Positions 1 to 7,142 of a stretch of 64,000 nt of DNA are shown one piece after another. Below the pieces are notes generated by a model, which saw nothing but the letters and a program-made list of their open reading frames with translations, was not told the DNA's origin and ran no database searches. The stretch comes from Chryseobacterium sp. 36-9 (GTDB taxonomy: Bacteria > Bacteroidota > Bacteroidia > Flavobacteriales > Weeksellaceae), in the NCBI GenBank assembly GCA_001898785.1, contig MKVE01000018.1:1-64000 (forward strand), read 5' to 3'. How positions within the stretch are numbered: the stretch's first letter is position 1; each line of letters opens with the position of its first letter. Position numbers and translations under genes: made by a program.

Positions 1-4
1 AGCT

Positions 5-922
5 TTGAGTTCAAAAACCATTATCGCAATCTTTGTCGTGGCTATTGTCTGGGGAACGACTTTTCTCGGCATCAAAATAGGTGTAGAAACTGTTCCACCC
101 TGGTTTGTTGCAGGGTTACGTCAATTTTTGGCATCGCTTGTCCTGCTTCCTATTCTGATTTATACGAAAAACCTGAAATGGATTGGCTGGAGAAATTTCC
201 GAATTCAGATTACACTGTCATCATTAATGTTGGTTGGTGCGAATGGCTTGACAACGGTTGCCGAGGAAAATCTCACCAGCAGTTTAACATCTTTAATCAG
301 TGCGCTATCTCCGATTTTCATTTTTGTTGCGAGTATGGCTATTGGAATGGAAAAATTCACTTACCGGACAATGGCAGGACTTCTAATGGGATTTTTTGGT
401 GTGCTTTTCATTTTCTGGGACGGCATTAATGACCTGATGAATCCAAGCTACAGATTAGGACTGCTAATTTTGATTATCGCAATAATGAGCTGGGGACTTG
501 GAACAATTTACACGAAAAAGATTAATGTTAAAAATAACAATCTATTCCTGAATCTTTTCTACCAGTTTGCATTTGCAGGAATTATCCAGTTGATTTTCGC
601 TTTCTCGTTTTCAGAAACCATTGATATTTCAGCCTGGTCTGTGAAAAGTATTTCAGCGATTATCTATCTTGCTGTTTTCGGTTCTGTACTGGCGTTTTTC
701 TCTTATCATTATCTACTCAGAACATTACTACCAACACAAGTTTCGATTTTGTCTTACGTGAATACAATTATCAGTATTTTCATCAGCTGGCTGATTCTTG
801 GAGAAACAATTTCCACTAAATTCATTATTGCTACAGCGTGTATCATCAGCGGTGTATTCATTATTAATTATAAACCCGGAATGTTGAAATTCAGGCTGAT
901 GCAAAAATATTTGAAACGCTAA
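5..922 (+). CDS. EamA/DMT-family transporter
   Basis: This is an inner-membrane drug/metabolite transporter of the EamA type. The product is about 305 residues and almost entirely hydrophobic, with about ten predicted membrane helices arranged as two EamA repeats. The N-terminal WGTTFLGIK segment and the PPWFVAGLRQF segment are characteristic of repeat one. Such proteins export amino acids or small metabolites, but the substrate cannot be read from sequence. The only in-window start is a TTG at base 5, and the protein looks complete or nearly so from there. A true ATG may lie just outside the window, so the 5' end is uncertain. The C-terminus is basic and ends with TAA before an AT-rich gap. 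Confidence 0.85.
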   Translation: MSSKTIIAIFVVAIVWGTTFLGIKIGVETVPPWFVAGLRQFLASLVLLPILIYTKNLKWIGWRNFRIQITLSSLMLVGANGLTTVAEENLTSSLTSLISALSPIFIFVASMAIGMEKFTYRTMAGLLMGFFGVLFIFWDGINDLMNPSYRLGLLILIIAIMSWGLGTIYTKKINVKNNNLFLNLFYQFAFAGIIQLIFAFSFSETIDISAWSVKSISAIIYLAVFGSVLAFFSYHYLLRTLLPTQVSILSYVNTIISIFISWLILGETISTKFIIATACIISGVFIINYKPGMLKFRLMQKYLKR

Positions 923-1005
923 AATTTGTTGATTGAGATATTCTTCAAATTGATATATTTACATTAAAATAAAACACATTTATTAACCAAAATAAAAATC
1001 TTACA

Positions 1006-1506
1006 ATGAAAAAAATCTTATTGACAGCTTCCGCAGCTGGACTATTATTCGCAACGTCTTGTACGAAAAAGGAAGAAACTGTTGTTACAGATGCTAACAA
1101 AGATACAGTGGCAGTAGTAACTTCGGAAACAGCGCCAATGACTGAAATGGAGGCCAAAGCTGCTGTAGACAAAGCACAAGCCGACCTGGACGCCGCTATC
1201 AAAAAAGGCGACAAAGATGCTGAAGCTGCTGCCAGAAAAGCTTTAGCGGACGCCAATATGGCTTGGGAAAAGACCAAAACCGCTGTTGGAAATGCAGCGC
1301 AGGACGTGAAAGCAGGCGTTGACAATGCTGTTGATAAAACAAAAGTGGCTGCAGAAAATGCCAAGCAGGATATGAAAGCTGCTGCTCAGGACACAAAAGA
1401 AGCTATTAACAAAACGGCGCAGGATGCCAAAGAAGTTTCTAAAAAAGCGGCGGGCGATGCAAAAGATGCTTATAACAATGCGTTAGAAAGTGCCAAAGCC
1501 AAATAA
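1006..1506 (+). CDS. Ala/Lys-rich lipoprotein with LEA-like helical repeats
   Basis: This is a predicted lipoprotein of 166 residues. A signal peptide ends in a lipobox (LLFATSC, Cys19). The mature part is a low-complexity amphipathic helix rich in Ala, Lys, Asp and Glu. From about residue 50 onward it repeats motifs of the type AAxxAKQDxKxAAQDTKEA in roughly 11-residue steps, as in LEA-like or apolipoprotein-like helices. It contains no enzymatic motif. The role is unknown; protection of the envelope under stress or a peptidoglycan-spacer role are only guesses. It is a single gene followed by a strong hairpin terminator. Confidence 0.75.
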   Translation: MKKILLTASAAGLLFATSCTKKEETVVTDANKDTVAVVTSETAPMTEMEAKAAVDKAQADLDAAIKKGDKDAEAAARKALADANMAWEKTKTAVGNAAQDVKAGVDNAVDKTKVAAENAKQDMKAAAQDTKEAINKTAQDAKEVSKKAAGDAKDAYNNALESAKAK

Positions 1507-1520
1507 TTTTTAAATAAGAA

Positions 1521-1548
1521 ACGGTCAGATAATTCTGACCGTTTTTTT
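1521..1548. terminator. Rho-independent terminator between convergent genes
   Basis: An 8-bp perfect stem (ACGGTCAG / CTGACCGT) with a 6-base loop is followed by seven T on the plus strand. It ends the lipoprotein gene. It touches the stop codon of the convergent purK gene, so it could serve both directions. Confidence 0.85.
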
Positions 1549-2656
1549 ATGTTATTACTCGCACTAGAGACTTGATGTGAACCAGTTTTTCCATTAATTC
1601 CTCTCTGGAATCTGCAAGAACATTGATATGACCCATTTTTCTTCCAGGCTTTGTTTCAGTTTTACCGTAAAGATGAACGTAAGTTTTTGGTAATTTTAAA
1701 ACTTCTTCTAAGCCTTGATATTTTACTTTTCCTGAATAATTGTTTTCACCTACAAGATTCAGCATTCCGGAAAATCCGAATGCATCTGTATCAGCTAAAG
1801 GCTGATTGGTTACGACTCTGTAAAATTGCTCGAACTGGGAATTCGAATTCCCTTCTTGTGACTGATGGCCGGAATTATGGAGTCTAGGTGCTGTTTCATT
1901 CACCCAAACTTTTCCGTTTTTGTCAAGGAATAATTCAATCACAAAAAGTCCTGCAGAATCTGCACTTCTTATGAATTGATTGGCAATTATATTAATCTGT
2001 TTCTGAGTTTCCTCAGAAATATCAGCCGGACAGATGTTGAAACCCAGAAGATTCAGTTTTGGGTCTGCAACCATTTCTGTTACTGGAAATGTTTTGATCT
2101 CGCCGTTCTCGTTTTTAGCGACAATGACAGATAATTCTTTATCGATGTCAACCAAATTTTCCAAAACGGATTCTTTTGTCCAAAGGTTTCTCCAATCATC
2201 GTTTGAACGAAGCAATTGAACGCCTTTCCCGTCATAACCACCTGTATTCAGTTTTTGCACGAAAGGCAATTGGATTTTGATTTCGTCCTCGCTACCGTCC
2301 ATAATTTCGAATTCAGGAGACGGAATTCTATTCTCTTCATAGAATTGTTTTTGCAAAATCTTCTGTTGAATGATCTTGATAATTTTAGAACTAGGAACCA
2401 CTTTTACACCTTGATTTTCCAATGTTTCAAGCGCATCTGCATTCACGTGTTCGATTTCTATCGTCACTACATCTTTGTCCTGTCCGAATTCCAAAACGGT
2501 ATCATAATCATTGAAATCACCTCTAGTGAAACGAGAAATATGGGCGCAGGAACATTCCGGATTGGGGTCGAGAACATAGAATTCGTCATCATATTTTAAT
2601 GCTTCCTGAATGAACATTCTTCCCAATTGTCCGCCGCCTAAAATTCCGATTTTCAT
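1547..2656 (-). CDS. purK: 5-(carboxyamino)imidazole ribonucleotide synthase
   Basis: PurK is the ATP-dependent enzyme that carboxylates aminoimidazole ribonucleotide with bicarbonate in de novo purine synthesis. It makes N5-CAIR, which PurE then rearranges. The 369-residue length matches the family. The N-terminus MKIGILGGGQLGRM is the diagnostic PurK nucleotide-binding start. The ATP-grasp region follows, with the QKLNTGGYDGKGVQ loop and the metal-binding NETAPRLHNSGH segment. No purE is adjacent, so the gene is separated from its pathway partner here. The start is the first ATG of the conserved N-terminus. Confidence 0.96.
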   Translation of the reverse strand: MKIGILGGGQLGRMFIQEALKYDDEFYVLDPNPECSCAHISRFTRGDFNDYDTVLEFGQDKDVVTIEIEHVNADALETLENQGVKVVPSSKIIKIIQQKILQKQFYEENRIPSPEFEIMDGSEDEIKIQLPFVQKLNTGGYDGKGVQLLRSNDDWRNLWTKESVLENLVDIDKELSVIVAKNENGEIKTFPVTEMVADPKLNLLGFNICPADISEETQKQINIIANQFIRSADSAGLFVIELFLDKNGKVWVNETAPRLHNSGHQSQEGNSNSQFEQFYRVVTNQPLADTDAFGFSGMLNLVGENNYSGKVKYQGLEEVLKLPKTYVHLYGKTETKPGRKMGHINVLADSREELMEKLVHIKSLVRVIT

Positions 2657-2710
2657 TTTTTTTACTTTCTTTTAGATTTATTTTTTAAACGCAAATTTCG
2701 TAAATTATTT

Positions 2711-2762
2711 TTTGACTTAAAGTCAATTGATTTTTAAATTAAAAAATGGGCTAAAGCCCATT
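2711..2762 (-). terminator. Hairpin terminator with adjacent palindrome
   Basis: AATGGGCT / AGCCCATT (2745-2762) forms an 8-bp hairpin with a T-run on the minus strand. It sits just beyond the stop of the minus-strand NTF2-like gene. A second palindrome, TTGACTT-A-AAGTCAA, lies at 2712-2726. The pair resembles intergenic repeats rather than a plain terminator alone. Confidence 0.6.
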
Positions 2763-2772
2763 CCTATTGATA

Positions 2773-3213
2773 TTAATTTTTACAATTATCTTTTCTTCTA
2801 GTATCGATGATGTACTGGATTTTCCACTCGTTATTCGACTTTACCAACTGGAACGAGTTGACGCCGCAATGCGAAAACTGACCTTTGTAATAAAACTCAT
2901 ACGGCGTCCAAACCGATGCCAGATTTCCATCAATCAGAATATTTGAAAAAATGATTCTCTCATCCAGACTACCTTTTTCAGCTTTAGAAATGCTCAATGC
3001 AAAATCATTGATACTTTCATTTTTAATCTCTGCTGTTCTTGTAATAGTCTGCAAAACGGCATTCTTATGAAATGATTTTTTAATCAATACAGAATCGGAA
3101 GTTTTCATTCCATTAAATAACTGATTGACTGTCGATTTAATTGATTCTTCTTCAGATTTTTGGGCCAAGAAAAACGAAGAAACGAAAACGAGAATTAGAG
3201 AAATTGCTTTCAT
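2773..3213 (-). CDS. Secreted NTF2-like (SnoaL/lumazine-binding-like) protein
   Basis: This is a 146-residue protein with an N-terminal signal peptide of about 17 residues (cleavage near FLAQ). An NTF2-like cone fold follows. The pattern of an opening helix (EESIKSTVNQLFNGMKTSD), a central strand pair (LASVWTPYEFYYKGQFSHCG) and a closing strand with basic tail is typical of the family. NTF2-like proteins include enzymes and ligand binders; no catalytic set identifies a reaction here. It is predicted to be periplasmic or lipid-free exported. It is a single gene between purK and a DUF1543 gene, all on the minus strand. Confidence 0.7.
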   Translation of the reverse strand: MKAISLILVFVSSFFLAQKSEEESIKSTVNQLFNGMKTSDSVLIKKSFHKNAVLQTITRTAEIKNESINDFALSISKAEKGSLDERIIFSNILIDGNLASVWTPYEFYYKGQFSHCGVNSFQLVKSNNEWKIQYIIDTRRKDNCKN

Positions 3214-3290
3214 AATTATTTGATTTTAAGATAACCGATTTTCATCACATTTTCCTGATGTTCAATATCAGATTTTTCAAGGATAATGGA

Positions 3291-3752
3291 TTATTTTTCT
3301 TTGGAATTTTCTGACAACAGATCATTAACATTGTAGATATCATCGATATCCACACCGTGTTTATCATCAATGTGACTTACTGCGTTCGCGAAACCCATGG
3401 TTTTATAAAATTCGGTTTGTTTCACTCTCTTGATAACATCGCTGAGAGATTTCCCAACCATTAGATGCTGCTCGTGAAACTCTTCAAAATGCCCCGGCTT
3501 GTAACCACCGAGATTGATAAAAAACAATTGATCAGATGACTTTTCGGGAAGCTTATTTATGACTTTCACTTCAAAGCCATCGGCAAAACGGACTTCCTGA
3601 TAGCAATCGATATGGATTTTGGCATCTGACCAAAAACTCTTCATCTCCGGAATCAGATCCTCAAAACGTTCTGCAACCCCGAAAAAAACATCGTGTTGTT
3701 CGATATTTCTGCCCTTTGGTGTTGCGCCTAAAATAACGTAGAATAATTTCAT
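3291..3752 (-). CDS. DUF1543 domain protein
   Basis: This is a small cytoplasmic protein of 153 residues matching the DUF1543 pattern: an N-terminal MKLFYVILGATPKGR segment followed by HDVFFGV and a second related half (LFFINLGGYKPGHFEEFHE). Its function is unknown. The open frame extends 26 codons further upstream, but the extension is hydrophobic and unlike the family. The ATG at 3752, which begins the conserved segment, is therefore taken as the start. The C-terminal region (about residues 115-153) is acidic. Confidence 0.75.
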   Translation of the reverse strand: MKLFYVILGATPKGRNIEQHDVFFGVAERFEDLIPEMKSFWSDAKIHIDCYQEVRFADGFEVKVINKLPEKSSDQLFFINLGGYKPGHFEEFHEQHLMVGKSLSDVIKRVKQTEFYKTMGFANAVSHIDDKHGVDIDDIYNVNDLLSENSKEK

Positions 3753-3924
3753 TCCGAGAAAATGTTTCACAAAAATACTTAAAATAATATGTAAAATCCA
3801 ATCCGTAAACTGAGTCTTGTAAGAGAGCAAAAATCACTAATTCCTACAATGTTAATAGGCTATATATGAATTAATTATTTATAAAAAAATCATTATTTAC
3901 CGGTTAAAATATTTTTCAAAACTC

Positions 3925-3932
3925 TATATTTG
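3925..3932 (+). promoter_or_regulatory. Bacteroidota -7 promoter element, leaderless start
   Basis: TATATTTG fits the TAnnTTTG -7 consensus. It ends only four bases before the ATG of the TauE/SafE gene. Transcription would start at or next to the initiation codon, so the mRNA would be essentially leaderless. No clear -33 TTG is seen at the proper distance. Confidence 0.5.
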
Positions 3933-3936
3933 TCCC

Positions 3937-4767
3937 ATGTCAGAAATCATAATTCTATTTATTGGAGCTATCGCTGCGGGATTGATGGGTTCTCTTACAG
4001 GATTGGGCGGCGGCGTTATTATTATTCCTTTATTGACACTAGGTTTTGGCGTACCGATGCATTATGCGATTGGTGCCTCTCTTGTATCTGTGATAGGGAC
4101 TTCTTCAGGTGCTGCTGTTGCTTTTGTGAAGGAAGGCTTTACCAATATGCGAATCGGGATGTTCCTGGAAATTGCAACTACGATGGGCGCTGTTGTTGGC
4201 GCATTAGTTTCTGGTTTTCTTAATCCTAATACTATCGGGATTATTTTTGCGAGTATTTTAATTCTTACCGTATTATTAAATCTTAAAGGAAAGCCCGACC
4301 ATCAGGAAGAATTAATTAAAGGAAGTCTTGCTGATAAACTCAAGCTTTATGGGACTTTTCCAGATAAAGATGGCATTAAACATTATGCTTCCAGAAATAC
4401 AATTCCTGGATTCTTAATGATGGTTTTTGCAGGTGCAATGTCCGGACTTCTGGGAATCGGTTCCGGTGCGCTTAAAGTTCTGGCAATGGACAACATGATG
4501 AAATTACCGTTCAAAGTGTCCACGACTACGAGTAACTTTATGATCGGTGTAACGGCTGTTGCCGGTGCTATGATCTATTTCCAGAGAGGACAGATTATAC
4601 CTGTGATTGCAGCTCCGGTGTTGATCGGGGTTGTAGTCGGAAGCTTTATAGGTTCCAAAACTTTGATGATTTCGAAAACTAAAAAACTGAAAACATTTTT
4701 TGCGATAGTCATCACATTACTTTCGATTTATATGATGTATAACGGTGTTGCCAAAAATTTCCAATAA
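3937..4767 (+). CDS. TauE/SafE family anion exporter
   Basis: This is an inner-membrane protein of 276 residues in the TauE/SafE (DUF81) family, whose members move sulfite, sulfonates or other organic anions. The two family signatures are visible in the two halves: GSLTGLGGGVIIIPLL near residue 18, and GAMSGLLGIGSGALKV near residue 168. About eight membrane helices are predicted. The stop codon overlaps the start of the next gene by one base (TAATG), so the two are translationally coupled. No sulfur-metabolism gene is nearby to fix the substrate. Confidence 0.88.
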   Translation: MSEIIILFIGAIAAGLMGSLTGLGGGVIIIPLLTLGFGVPMHYAIGASLVSVIGTSSGAAVAFVKEGFTNMRIGMFLEIATTMGAVVGALVSGFLNPNTIGIIFASILILTVLLNLKGKPDHQEELIKGSLADKLKLYGTFPDKDGIKHYASRNTIPGFLMMVFAGAMSGLLGIGSGALKVLAMDNMMKLPFKVSTTTSNFMIGVTAVAGAMIYFQRGQIIPVIAAPVLIGVVVGSFIGSKTLMISKTKKLKTFFAIVITLLSIYMMYNGVAKNFQ

Positions 4768-5153
4768 TGAGAACAAGACCATTTACCGATGTTGACCTGA
4801 ACCGCTCAGTTGGAAATCTTTTGAGATTAGGCGTTATTCTTTCTGTTGTGACATCTTTTATCGGCTTTATAAAGCTTTTTACAGAAGGTTTCAAAATGCC
4901 TAGAAAGTACAATCTTTTAGAAATGGGAGACTCGTCGGAAAAAGTCTGGGGAAGTTTCTGGGATTCGCTTTGTAAAGGCGAAGGAATGGCGATTATACAG
5001 CTTGGTATTTTGCTTTTGATCTTAACACCTCTCGTAAGAATTATCTTCGCATTAATCGGTTATCTGAAAGAAAAGGATTACACATATGTTATCATTTCAA
5101 TGATTGTTTTAACCATTATGATTGTAAGCTTCCTGACAGGTTATGCCCATTGA
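4767..5153 (+). CDS. DUF1634 membrane protein, partner of TauE/SafE
   Basis: This is a 128-residue protein with three predicted membrane helices (about residues 20-42, 72-92 and 103-125). It matches the DUF1634 pattern. DUF1634 genes commonly follow TauE/SafE genes, and here the two overlap by one base, which supports a joint membrane complex. The linker between helices one and two is short and hydrophilic. The biochemical role is unknown. Confidence 0.8.
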   Translation: MRTRPFTDVDLNRSVGNLLRLGVILSVVTSFIGFIKLFTEGFKMPRKYNLLEMGDSSEKVWGSFWDSLCKGEGMAIIQLGILLLILTPLVRIIFALIGYLKEKDYTYVIISMIVLTIMIVSFLTGYAH

Positions 5154-5226
5154 TTATAAATGATAATTGATAAGCGATAATTGTTTTTTTAAAAGTCTAT
5201 CATCTTCCGTCTATTATCTTGTAAGT

Positions 5227-5604
5227 CTAATTCTCATAAAATTCCAGAGGCAAATTATCCGGATCTGTGGTGAAAAAGAATTTTTTGTCTGTAAATTCAT
5301 CGATACTAATTTCTTCACAGCTCAAGTCTTTTTTGATTAATTCATCTCTTTTATCTTCTACACTTTCAACTGAAAAAGCCAAATGACGAAGTCCGCAGCT
5401 TTCAGGTCTTGATGGACGTTTTGGCGGATTTGGAAACGAAAATAACTCAATAACGTAATGATCTCCGATTGCTAAATCCAGTTTATAGGATTGTCGTTCT
5501 TCACGATAAACTTCACGAATAATATTAAGACCTAAAACTTCTGTATAGAATTTTTTGGAAACTTCGTAATCGGAACAAATGATGGCGATGTGATGGATTT
5601 GCAT
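5227..5604 (-). CDS. VOC-family (glyoxalase-like) metalloprotein
   Basis: This is a cytoplasmic vicinal-oxygen-chelate protein of 125 residues, of the YaeR/SMU1112c-like kind. Candidate metal ligands sit at the usual places: His5 in the opening HHIAI strand, Glu53 (YVIELFSFP), His74 (GLRHLAF) and Glu121 (LPLEFYEN). The reaction cannot be assigned; related proteins include glyoxalase I and antibiotic-modifying enzymes. It is the last gene of a tight operon with the B3 beta-lactamase and a small membrane protein, with only 5 bases between it and the preceding gene. Confidence 0.82.
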   Translation of the reverse strand: MQIHHIAIICSDYEVSKKFYTEVLGLNIIREVYREERQSYKLDLAIGDHYVIELFSFPNPPKRPSRPESCGLRHLAFSVESVEDKRDELIKKDLSCEEISIDEFTDKKFFFTTDPDNLPLEFYEN

Positions 5605-5609
5605 TTTAA

Positions 5610-6137
5610 TTATGTGATTTTGTTTATTTTAAATCCTAATTTAGCTTTTATTTCCTGAAAAGGATTAAGTTTCACTTTACCTTTATTTTCAATATGATAT
5701 TTTGAAATTTCATTTCTTATTTCATAATAATTAGAATAAAGCTGTCCCGGAATAATGAACTTAACTTTTCTGTCTTTAATAAACCAAATCGCTTCAACAG
5801 GAACATTTCTTGTCATCTCATTAACTAAAATATAATAATCAAAATCCTTTAACTGAAGATTATGATTAAAGATTGGAAAGAAATAATTAACCTCAATATT
5901 AGACGGATAAATCCGGATTGTTTTAAAATACCTGAGAAGATAAATAGGACTCCATAAAAAACCAAAAAGACCAAGAGGAATCAATATTCTGCCATAGATG
6001 TTTTCTGACATATAAGTATTGACAAACCCATCAAAATCTGTAATTACCAATTCTGTCATCTTATAATAGAATATCAGAATAAATGCAAAACAAAACAATA
6101 CTGTAATGAGCATTGTAATCTTGAATTTCGATTTCAA
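5610..6137 (-). CDS. Small membrane protein, bacterial-PH-like
   Basis: No family is recognised with certainty. The 175-residue product has two N-terminal membrane helices (about residues 8-26 and 50-68). A soluble part of about 105 residues follows, rich in alternating hydrophobic strands (IRIYPSNIEVNYFFPIF, AIWFIKDRKVKFIIPG). This layout resembles bacterial PH-domain (bPH2) membrane proteins. The gene starts one base after the beta-lactamase stop and ends 5 bases before the VOC gene, so it is the middle member of a translationally linked operon. Confidence 0.6.
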   Translation of the reverse strand: MKSKFKITMLITVLFCFAFILIFYYKMTELVITDFDGFVNTYMSENIYGRILIPLGLFGFLWSPIYLLRYFKTIRIYPSNIEVNYFFPIFNHNLQLKDFDYYILVNEMTRNVPVEAIWFIKDRKVKFIIPGQLYSNYYEIRNEISKYHIENKGKVKLNPFQEIKAKLGFKINKIT

Positions 6138-6138
6138 A

Positions 6139-7002
6139 TCAATTTTCTTCTTTTAATTTGGTTAAATAATCATCCTCCAATTCCTTCAGATACTTAAAAT
6201 AAATTTCCTTATCCATAAACAATTTCGGATTGTAAGCATCGCCTGGTTTACGTTTCTCGTGCAAATCGAATTGACTGGCGTGCGAAGCCACCCAAACATC
6301 AAAATCCAACTTTTTCATCGCATCAAAAGTGTAAGCATAATCTTTTTGAATCTCAGGATAAGTGTGAACATCAGAAAATTTGTGGTCAATGATGATGGAC
6401 GGCATATTGGCAATCAAAACTTTATAAGTCCTGTCTTTATCTTTGGTTTCGAAGATAAAACTGCAGGAACCTTTTGTGTGACCAGGATGATGAAGCAAAG
6501 TCAAAGTCGTATTTCCTAATTTGATTTTGTCATTGTTTTTCAAGAGAAAATCCGGTGTTAATGGCTTAAAAGTCACCCCATATTTCCCCAACTCGTAATC
6601 CGATTTCCCACCGGATTTCAGTTCTGCTAATTCAGCTTCGTCAACATAAAGTTTTGCCCCAGTATCTTTTTTGATATCAGCCATTGCGCCCATATGGTCA
6701 AAATGAGCCTGAGTCAAAGTCAGGATTTTGATGTCTTTATATTTGAATCCTAACTTTTCAATATTTGCTTTGATTTGTGGGTAAGAATCGGCCAGTCCTG
6801 TATTGATAAGGATATTTCCTTTATTCGTAACAATGAGATAAGACGCCAGATCATAAGTTCCGACATAATACAGATTCCCGACAATTCTGAATGGCTCATA
6901 AGGCTGTGACCATTTTTCAGGATTGTTTTTTGGTTCGGTTACCGTTTGTGCATTTCCGAAAAAGGAAATGATTAATAGAAATAATATTGTGAGTCTTTTC
7001 AT
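6139..7002 (-). CDS. Subclass B3 metallo-beta-lactamase, GOB-like
   Basis: This is a 287-residue zinc hydrolase with an N-terminal signal peptide (cleavage near Gln19), so it is predicted to be periplasmic. Family members hydrolyse penicillins, cephalosporins and carbapenems. The metal motif reads Q98-A-H100-F-D102-H103. The first His of the usual HxHxDH is therefore Gln, as at position 116 of the GOB enzymes. The remaining ligands are His175 (HPGHTKGS) and His241 (VASHASQFDLH). Long stretches, such as NLYYVGTYDLASYLIVT and VLIANMPSI, read like GOB proteins as I remember them. The gene leads a three-gene operon. Activity and spectrum are inferred from family, not shown. Confidence 0.9.
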   Translation of the reverse strand: MKRLTILFLLIISFFGNAQTVTEPKNNPEKWSQPYEPFRIVGNLYYVGTYDLASYLIVTNKGNILINTGLADSYPQIKANIEKLGFKYKDIKILTLTQAHFDHMGAMADIKKDTGAKLYVDEAELAELKSGGKSDYELGKYGVTFKPLTPDFLLKNNDKIKLGNTTLTLLHHPGHTKGSCSFIFETKDKDRTYKVLIANMPSIIIDHKFSDVHTYPEIQKDYAYTFDAMKKLDFDVWVASHASQFDLHEKRKPGDAYNPKLFMDKEIYFKYLKELEDDYLTKLKEEN

Positions 7003-7027
7003 AAATAAGAATAGTTATTAACCACAA

Positions 7028-7095
7028 TTTTGTCATTCCGGAGGAATCCCAACACAAAAGAATATGGCAGTTTAGATTCCTACGGAATGACAAAA
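7028..7095. repeat. CATTCCG inverted repeat, copy 1
   Basis: This is a hairpin-forming repeat with 21-base arms (7028-7048 and 7075-7095) that match at 20 of 21 positions. The core is TCATTCCGnAGGAATC and its complement. It lies upstream of the beta-lactamase operon and downstream of the decarboxylase stop. Related copies are at 8406-8454 and 49750-49806. Confidence 0.85.
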
Positions 7096-7142
7096 TACTG
7101 TTTTATTATTACGTTAGATTTTCACTTTTTAACTTATAACAT

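Noticed and set aside
945-1364. Open frame on the minus strand opposite the Ala/Lys-rich lipoprotein
   Set aside because: It is a shadow produced by Ala codons on the other strand; it has no conserved motif and overlaps a gene with signal peptide and terminator.
3753-3830. N-terminal extension of the DUF1543 frame
   Set aside because: The upstream 26 codons are hydrophobic and unlike the family; the internal ATG begins the conserved part.
5227-5604. Fosfomycin or bleomycin resistance protein
   Set aside because: The VOC protein resembles the YaeR/SMU1112c group rather than FosA/FosB or bleomycin-binding proteins, and its closeness to a beta-lactamase gene alone is not evidence for resistance.
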